Assembly (NCBI GenBank): GCA_031972295.1
Contig: DALYEZ010000003.1
Location: 3,416-67,415 of the forward strand
Reading direction: 5' to 3'
Origin: JALHNF01 sp031972295
Lineage (GTDB): Bacteria; Patescibacteriota; Minisyncoccia; Phycocordibacterales; UBA5272
DNA length: 64,000 nt
Part shown: in pieces, positions 58,759 to 64,000 of the stretch
Numbering within the stretch: position 1 is the first letter of the stretch
Layout: every line of letters starts with the position of its first letter
Notes under the pieces: generated by a model
Seen by the model: the letters and a program-made list of their open reading frames with translations, nothing else
The model's database searches: none
Told to the model about the DNA's origin: nothing
Position numbers and translations under genes: made by a program

Positions 58759-59256
58759 GTGGAAAAACTTCTCGAAATTTTAGGTAATGTTGGGTTTGAT
58801 TGGAAAGTTGCGCTTGCCAATTTTGTAAACTTTCTCATCATTCTTTTTATTTTAAACAAGTTTTTCTTCAAGAGTTTAGGTAAAACACTCGACGAGCGAA
58901 AAAAGAAAATTGTAGAAGGACTCACCCTTCGAGACGAAGCAGAACGTGATCGAAAAAATGCTTTCGCAGAAAAAGCGGAAATTTTATCTCAAGCTCGAGA
59001 AGAAGAAACGAAGCTTCTTCAAGCAGCCCATGTAAAAGCAGATGCTCTTGGAAAGACGGTCATTGCAAAGGCAGAAAGTGACGCAGAGGTAATTGTGGCT
59101 AAGGCAGAAAATGAGCTTGGGCGAATGAAAAAAGATCTCCATAGTGAGTGGCAGGAAAAGTCACCGCGTCTCATTGTTGAACTTGCCCAGAAGGTGCTTT
59201 CTGAAAAATTCACACAGGATGTGAATGAGTCGTACATTAAGTCGCTCGTAAAGTAA
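58759..59256 (+). CDS. atpF: ATP synthase subunit b
   Basis: 165 aa, GTG start. One TM helix (ALANFVNFLIILFILNKFFFKSL) then a long coiled coil to the end. Peripheral stalk linking Fo to F1. The stop is three bases before atpH. Confidence 0.93.
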   Translation: MEKLLEILGNVGFDWKVALANFVNFLIILFILNKFFFKSLGKTLDERKKKIVEGLTLRDEAERDRKNAFAEKAEILSQAREEETKLLQAAHVKADALGKTVIAKAESDAEVIVAKAENELGRMKKDLHSEWQEKSPRLIVELAQKVLSEKFTQDVNESYIKSLVK

Positions 59257-59259
59257 GCT

Positions 59260-59646
59260 ATGGTTCCTACTGCAAAACAAATTTCTGATGCCCTCGTTTC
59301 TGTATCTCAAAAACATGGAGAGGGAAAAACGGTCGCGTCACTGACAACTTTCCTTACTCGAAGTCATCTTACGCACTTGCTTCCAGCTATTTCGCTTATT
59401 CTCAAAAAAAAGGCAGCACAGGAAAGTAAGCGGGATACGATTGCTATTTCATCCGCAACAAATCTTAATGAAACTGTTGTTGATAGAATTACTGATTTGG
59501 CACACAAGGAAGTAGGGAGTATTCCGACATCAGTGAGTATGACAGTAGATAAAAGTCTTGTAGGGGGATTTGTAGCGGTGTACAAAGGAAAGGTGTTTGA
59601 TGGAAGTGTTGCGACAATGCTTTCCTCATTATTAAACAAAAAATAA
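59260..59646 (+). CDS. atpH: ATP synthase subunit delta, short form
   Basis: 128 aa versus ~177. The OSCP-type C-terminal end is visible (TVDKSLVGGFVAVYKGKVFDGSVATMLSSL), while the N-terminal six-helix bundle is shortened. Connects the b stalk to the top of F1. Lies between atpF and atpA in the usual order. Confidence 0.88.
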   Translation: MVPTAKQISDALVSVSQKHGEGKTVASLTTFLTRSHLTHLLPAISLILKKKAAQESKRDTIAISSATNLNETVVDRITDLAHKEVGSIPTSVSMTVDKSLVGGFVAVYKGKVFDGSVATMLSSLLNKK

Positions 59647-59652
59647 TTTTTT

Positions 59653-61149
59653 ATGAACAACATTCAGGGAATCATTTCGGAACTCGAAAAGTCAATACAA
59701 GGACTCAATCCTTCAGTTGCCGTATCTGAACAAGGGGTTGTGGTTTCTGTGTCTGATGGTATCGCACAGATTGCAGGACTTCCCTCAGTGCAGTCAATGG
59801 AAATGGTTACTTTTGCAACAGGGGATGTTGGACTCGCACTTAACTTAAACAAAGACACAGTGGGTGTTGTAGTCTTTGGTACGGGTGAAAAAATTATTGA
59901 AGGGGTGGCAGTAACTAAAACAGGAACAATTTTACAGGTTCCAGTCGGAGAAGCGTTTCTTGGACGAGTTGTTGATCCACTTATGCGTCCAGTAGACGAA
60001 AAAGGGACCATCCGTGCCGCGACTAACTACCCAGTAGAAAAAATTGCACCCGGCGTAATGACACGTGAGCCGGTAAATCAACCACTTCAAACCGGTATTA
60101 AAGCAATTGATACCATGATTCCGATTGGTCGCGGACAACGCGAGCTCATTATTGGTGATCGTCAGACAGGTAAAACAACAATTGCCATCGACACTATCAT
60201 CAATCAAAAAGGACAGAATACTATTTGTGTGTATGTTGCTATTGGTCAAAAAGAATCGAAGATTGCTCAAATCGTAGAAAAACTCCGAATCGCAGGAGCG
60301 ATGGATTATACATGTGTTGTGCTCGCGGGTATTTCACAAGGCTCAGTGTACTCGTATGTTGCTCCGTACACCGGAACGGCGCTCGCTGAATATTTCATGG
60401 ATCAAGGAAAGGATGTACTTGTGGTATACGACGATCTTTCAAAACATGCGGTTGCGTATCGCGAACTCTCACTTCTCTTGAAACGCCCACCAGGACGTGA
60501 AGCGTACCCTGGAGATGTGTTTTATTTGCACTCACGATTACTTGAACGATCATGTCGTCGTAATGCAGAAAATGGAGGAGGATCTATCACCGCACTTCCT
60601 ATTATCGAAACACAAGCAGGAGATATTTCTGCGTATGTACCAACAAATGTTATCTCTATTACTGATGGGCAAATCTTTCTTGACTCGAATCTTTTTTATA
60701 AAGGTATTCGCCCGGCAATTGATGTTGGACTTTCTGTATCTCGTGTAGGATCATCTGCACAAACTTCTTCGATGAAGAAAAATGCAGGAAAACTTAAACT
60801 GACACTTGCGCAATATCGCGATCTTGAAAGCTTTTCACAATTCGACTCTGATCTTGACCCTGAAACAAAGAAAATGATTAATCTCGGAAAGCGTGCTGTC
60901 GAACTTCTCAAACAAGATCAAAATGCACCACTGCGGGTTGCACTCCAAGTTGCATCTATTTTTGCTTTGAATGAAGGTTCACTTACGGAGATTGATCCAA
61001 AAGAAGTATCTGTGTGGGAATCAAAATTCCATACATTTTTGAACGAGCAAGAACCCGAACTCTTGAATACTATTGAGAAAGGTTGGAATGATGAGGTAAT
61101 AGCGGGACTTCGACAGGCAATAGTGCGTTTTGTAGAAATATTTAAATAG
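59653..61149 (+). CDS. atpA: ATP synthase subunit alpha
   Basis: 498 aa. P-loop GDRQTGKTT, the alpha arginine-finger segment PAIDVGLSVSRVGS, and the DDLSKHAVAYRELSLLLKRPPGREAYPGD block. Non-catalytic nucleotide-binding subunit of F1. Confidence 0.97.
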   Translation: MNNIQGIISELEKSIQGLNPSVAVSEQGVVVSVSDGIAQIAGLPSVQSMEMVTFATGDVGLALNLNKDTVGVVVFGTGEKIIEGVAVTKTGTILQVPVGEAFLGRVVDPLMRPVDEKGTIRAATNYPVEKIAPGVMTREPVNQPLQTGIKAIDTMIPIGRGQRELIIGDRQTGKTTIAIDTIINQKGQNTICVYVAIGQKESKIAQIVEKLRIAGAMDYTCVVLAGISQGSVYSYVAPYTGTALAEYFMDQGKDVLVVYDDLSKHAVAYRELSLLLKRPPGREAYPGDVFYLHSRLLERSCRRNAENGGGSITALPIIETQAGDISAYVPTNVISITDGQIFLDSNLFYKGIRPAIDVGLSVSRVGSSAQTSSMKKNAGKLKLTLAQYRDLESFSQFDSDLDPETKKMINLGKRAVELLKQDQNAPLRVALQVASIFALNEGSLTEIDPKEVSVWESKFHTFLNEQEPELLNTIEKGWNDEVIAGLRQAIVRFVEIFK

Positions 61150-61154
61150 CTATT

Positions 61155-62069
61155 ATGGCAGCGGGCGCAAAAACAATTAAAGTAAAAATAAAATCTGTAG
61201 GAAGTATTCGAAAGATTACTCGTACTATGGAAATGATTTCTGTATCGAAAATGAAAAAAGCAGTACAACAGACACTTTCTGTGCGACCATATGCCGTGCA
61301 CGCTCTTGAGCTCATTGAATCAATTTCAAAAGAGACGATAGATGCTCATCCGCTTTTTATGACACCAAAAAATGCTACACGGACGCTTCTTGTTGTCGTG
61401 TCTTCAAATAAAGGTTTGTGTGGAAGTTACAATACAAATGTTTCTCGGGCTCTTACGACGTACCTTAAACAAAATGGAAATGTGAATATCGATGTCGTTA
61501 CGGTCGGAAAGTTTTCAGAGAAAATTGCAAAACGAATGAAGCTTAATATTGTTGCGAGTTTTATAGATTTAGAAAACTACACCTCTATTGATGATACACG
61601 GGTACTTTCAAAATTTGTTGTCAGTCAATTTGAAACAAATGTATATACTGCAGTTGTTGCACTTTTTACAAACTATGTGAAAGCAAGTTTGTATAAACCT
61701 ATTGCACGACAAATGCTTCCGGTGAGCACAGGTGTTTTTGAGAATCTTCTTGAAGAAATTTCTGAGGGAAGTGAAGAAGTAAAACAAGAGCTTGCGCAGC
61801 CAAAACCACTTTATACATTTGAGCCATCTGCCGGGGCAATTCTTTCAACCGTGGTCCCACAGTTGCTTCATGTGGCATTCCATCAAATTCTTACCGAAAG
61901 TCATGCCTCAGAGCATAGTGCCCGCATGTTTGCTATGAAGCAGGCAACAGATGCAGCAAATGATATGCTCAAAGGATTAAAGCTTCGGTATAACCGAGTC
62001 CGTCAGGATGCAGTAACACAAGAAATCGCTGAGATTTCTTCAGGAGCTGTTGCACTTTCTGCAAATTAA
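61155..62069 (+). CDS. atpG: ATP synthase subunit gamma
   Basis: 304 aa. N-terminal SVGSIRKITRTMEMISVSKMKKA and C-terminal ARMFAMKQATDAANDMLKGLKLRYNRVRQDAVTQEIAEI match the two rotor helices. Central stalk of F1. Confidence 0.95.
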   Translation: MAAGAKTIKVKIKSVGSIRKITRTMEMISVSKMKKAVQQTLSVRPYAVHALELIESISKETIDAHPLFMTPKNATRTLLVVVSSNKGLCGSYNTNVSRALTTYLKQNGNVNIDVVTVGKFSEKIAKRMKLNIVASFIDLENYTSIDDTRVLSKFVVSQFETNVYTAVVALFTNYVKASLYKPIARQMLPVSTGVFENLLEEISEGSEEVKQELAQPKPLYTFEPSAGAILSTVVPQLLHVAFHQILTESHASEHSARMFAMKQATDAANDMLKGLKLRYNRVRQDAVTQEIAEISSGAVALSAN

Positions 62070-62092
62070 AAGTATCAATAATATAAATATTT

Positions 62093-63472
62093 ATGAACAA
62101 AGGAAAAATAACACAAGTAGTCGGTCCAGTAGTTGATGTTGTATTTGAGGGAACACTTCCTGCAATCTACAATGCACTCACCGCAACACTTGTTGGCGCA
62201 GACAAAAAGGAAACTGTGCTTACTCTTGAAGTCGCTGCACATATTGGGCTCAATGAAGTTCGTGCTGTTGCCATGAGCGCAACAGATGGCCTCATGCGTG
62301 GGCAAGAAGTGACGGATACGGGCGCATTTATCTCAGTGCCAGTAGGGCCGGAGGTTCTTGGGCGGATGTTTGATGTGACAGGGAATCCAATCGACAATAA
62401 ACCAGCTCCCATAACAAAGAAACGATATCCTATTCATCGTGATGCGCCAGCATTTGCAAAACAATCTACCAAGGCCGAAGTACTTGAAACGGGTATCAAA
62501 GTAATTGACCTTATCTGTCCGTTTTTGAAAGGTGGAAAGGTAGGACTCTTCGGTGGTGCCGGTGTGGGGAAAACGGTAATCATTCAGGAACTCATCCGTA
62601 ATATTGCGTCTGAGCACGGTGGCTACTCTGTATTTGCTGGAGTAGGAGAGCGAAGCCGTGAAGGAAACGACCTCTACCGAGAAATGGAAGAGTCTGGTGT
62701 ACTCGACAAGACTGTACTTGCTTTCGGACAAATGAATGAACCGCCAGGTGCACGTGCACGTGTGGCACTTTCTGCGCTCTCAATGGCAGAATATTTCCGT
62801 GATGAAGAAGGAAAAGATATTCTTCTTTTTGTCGATAATATTTTCCGCTTTACACAAGCTGGATCAGAGCTTTCTGCACTTCTTGGGCGAATGCCATCTG
62901 CGGTAGGATATCAACCAACTCTCGCATCTGAAATGGGGCGCTTACAAGAACGTGTTACTTCTACTGACAAAGGTTCGATTACTTCTGTACAGGCTGTATA
63001 TGTGCCAGCAGACGACCTTACTGATCCAGCGCCAGCAACAACCTTCTCGCACCTCGACTCAACTGTAGTACTTTCGCGTCCACTTTCAGAACTCGGTATT
63101 TACCCAGCTGTTGATCCGCTCGACTCAAACTCAACTATTCTTGATCCAAAAATTGTAGGCGAAGAGCATTATAAAGTTGCTCGTGGGGTGCAGTTGGTAC
63201 TACAACGATATAAAGATCTCCAGGATATTATTGCGATCTTAGGTATGGACGAACTTTCAGAAGAAGACCGTAAAACAGTATTACGTGCACGAAAAATTCA
63301 ACGCTTCCTCTCACAACCATTCTTTGTTGCTGAACAATTTACAGGACGATCTGGAAAATATGTTCCACTCTCAGAAACGATTCGTGGGTTCAAGGAAATA
63401 CTCGATGGTCTTCACGATGATGTTCCTGAGCTTAACTTCTACATGAAGGGAGGAATTGAGGAAGTAAAATAA
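62093..63472 (+). CDS. atpD: ATP synthase subunit beta
   Basis: 459 aa. P-loop GGAGVGKTV, catalytic Glu in GVGERSREGNDLYREM, LLFVDNIFRFTQAGSE and LLGRMPSAVGYQPTL. Catalytic subunit of F1. Confidence 0.97.
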   Translation: MNKGKITQVVGPVVDVVFEGTLPAIYNALTATLVGADKKETVLTLEVAAHIGLNEVRAVAMSATDGLMRGQEVTDTGAFISVPVGPEVLGRMFDVTGNPIDNKPAPITKKRYPIHRDAPAFAKQSTKAEVLETGIKVIDLICPFLKGGKVGLFGGAGVGKTVIIQELIRNIASEHGGYSVFAGVGERSREGNDLYREMEESGVLDKTVLAFGQMNEPPGARARVALSALSMAEYFRDEEGKDILLFVDNIFRFTQAGSELSALLGRMPSAVGYQPTLASEMGRLQERVTSTDKGSITSVQAVYVPADDLTDPAPATTFSHLDSTVVLSRPLSELGIYPAVDPLDSNSTILDPKIVGEEHYKVARGVQLVLQRYKDLQDIIAILGMDELSEEDRKTVLRARKIQRFLSQPFFVAEQFTGRSGKYVPLSETIRGFKEILDGLHDDVPELNFYMKGGIEEVK

Positions 63473-63475
63473 TGT

Positions 63476-63898
63476 ATGGAGCTCACAGACCTTCATGTAA
63501 AACTCATCACACCAGAAAAGGTTATTTTTGATGGTAAGGTGATACATATAACTGTGCCAACCACTACGGGTGTTATTACTGTACTTCCGGCGCATACGCC
63601 ACTTGTGAGTTCTATTTCAGCAGGTGAGCTTGTTTTAAAAACGAAAGATGAAGAAATGCATTTTGCGGTTTTTGCTGGTGTTATAGATATTCGCCCAGGA
63701 AGCGTGGTGAACGTTTTGGTAGATAGGTCTGAACGTGCGCAAGACATTGATGTTGCTAGAGCCGAGGAAGCTGTGGCACGTGCAAAAAAGGTACTGGAAG
63801 AAAAAGTTCATGAGTCTGATGTCGATTTCGCACGGTTTGAAGCGCTTATTGAAAAGGAATTGAACAGAGTGAAAGTGGGAAGTAAGTGGAAAAGCTAA
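63476..63898 (+). CDS. atpC: ATP synthase subunit epsilon
   Basis: 140 aa. N-terminal beta sandwich (KLITPEKVIFDGKVIHITVPTTTGVITVLPAHTPLVSSI) and C-terminal helical hairpin (AEEAVARAKKVLEE). Inhibitory central-stalk subunit, last gene of the operon; a terminator follows. Confidence 0.94.
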   Translation: MELTDLHVKLITPEKVIFDGKVIHITVPTTTGVITVLPAHTPLVSSISAGELVLKTKDEEMHFAVFAGVIDIRPGSVVNVLVDRSERAQDIDVARAEEAVARAKKVLEEKVHESDVDFARFEALIEKELNRVKVGSKWKS

Positions 63899-63900
63899 TA

Positions 63901-63932
63901 CAATAAAGCCGGACGAATGTCCGGCTTTATTG
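63901..63932. terminator. Terminator at the end of the atp operon
   Basis: CAATAAAGCCGGAC (63901-63914) pairs with GTCCGGCTTTATTG (63919-63932), loop GAAT. Convergent tRNA-Tyr follows. Confidence 0.88.
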
Positions 63933-63937
63933 TATTG

Positions 63938-64000
63938 TGCGTCGAGTAGGATTCGAACCTACGAAGCCCGAAGGCGACAGATTTACAGTCTGTTGTGATA
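63938..64000 (-). tRNA. tRNA-Tyr (GUA), cut by the window edge
   Basis: The minus strand shows an anticodon loop with GTA (CAGACTGTAAATCTG), a long class II variable arm and T arm GTAGG-TTCGAAT-CCTAC, ending in acceptor TCGACGC and A. The 5' part lies beyond the window. Confidence 0.9.

Noticed and set aside
1..64000. UGA recoding to glycine as in Gracilibacteria.
   Set aside because: TGA ends the sugar transferase, the 13085 gene and the 57848 gene at sensible positions, and no conserved protein reads through TGA.

Overview
The window looks like a chromosomal piece of a Patescibacteria (Candidate Phyla Radiation) genome, most likely a Parcubacteria-type lineage. The evidence is gene content and style. 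Core translation genes are dense, and their proteins are trimmed: PheS lacks its N-terminal coiled coil, PheT lacks its OB fold, ThrS lacks TGS, ValS lacks the C-terminal arm, and EF-Ts and ATP synthase delta are short. No biosynthetic operons are seen. Surface and glycosyl-transfer genes are numerous, and small TM or Lys-rich proteins are common. A 100-N scaffold gap at 48800-48899 points to a draft or metagenome assembly. UGA is used as a stop, so the recoded (UGA=Gly) CPR lineages do not fit.

Layout. 1-3.6 kb: two GT4 glycosyltransferases and a polyprenyl-phosphate sugar transferase. 3.7-5.7 kb: an NrdR-like repressor, a small orphan gene and an epimerase. 5.8-11 kb: rplY, a lytic transglycosylase, rpmE2, prfA, rpsB, tsf and tRNA-Thr. 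11-17.7 kb: a thioredoxin-fold protein, a processive GT2, an orphan small gene, pheST, a sugar nucleotidyltransferase and a PgeF-like protein. 17.8-24.9 kb: gyrB, thrS, the htpX-lemA-TPM membrane-stress cluster and a ZIP transporter. 25-29.6 kb: tRNA-Ser, DUF1653, typA, small membrane proteins, a DUF192 protein behind a long hairpin, and RNase P RNA. 29.7-36.8 kb: an O-antigen-ligase-like/TPR protein, murJ, lepA, small division/redox proteins and tRNAs. 36.9-41.9 kb: a structured region after tRNA-Phe, hsp20-prsW-valS, a SET-domain protein, a PaaX/Cas2-fold regulator and a histone-H1-like Lys-rich peptide. 42-47.8 kb: secA, a secreted hydrolase with a structured 5' leader, mscL and an M3 peptidase. 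48-54.2 kb: a surface-protein cluster (Asp-box propellers, DUF285 repeats, shared C-terminal anchoring module). 54.2-56.5 kb: DUF1993 and an ABC-2 exporter. 56.5-63.9 kb: the F1Fo ATP synthase operon, interrupted between atpB and atpE by a foreign-looking secreted gene. The right edge is a partial tRNA-Tyr.

Two expression styles coexist. Most genes have a TANNNT -10 hexamer ending 6-9 nt before the start codon and no Shine-Dalgarno sequence, which implies leaderless mRNAs. A minority of orphan or secreted genes have a sigma70-like -35/-10, a short leader, a strong Shine-Dalgarno and often their own terminator. Three of these share an almost identical promoter (TTGAC[A/T]-N17-TACGAATGTA) and may form a regulon. 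No intergenic stretch exceeds about 300 bases. The longest ones (36945-37097, 41590-41846, 44555-44839, 28561-28735) all hold secondary structure and are annotated below.
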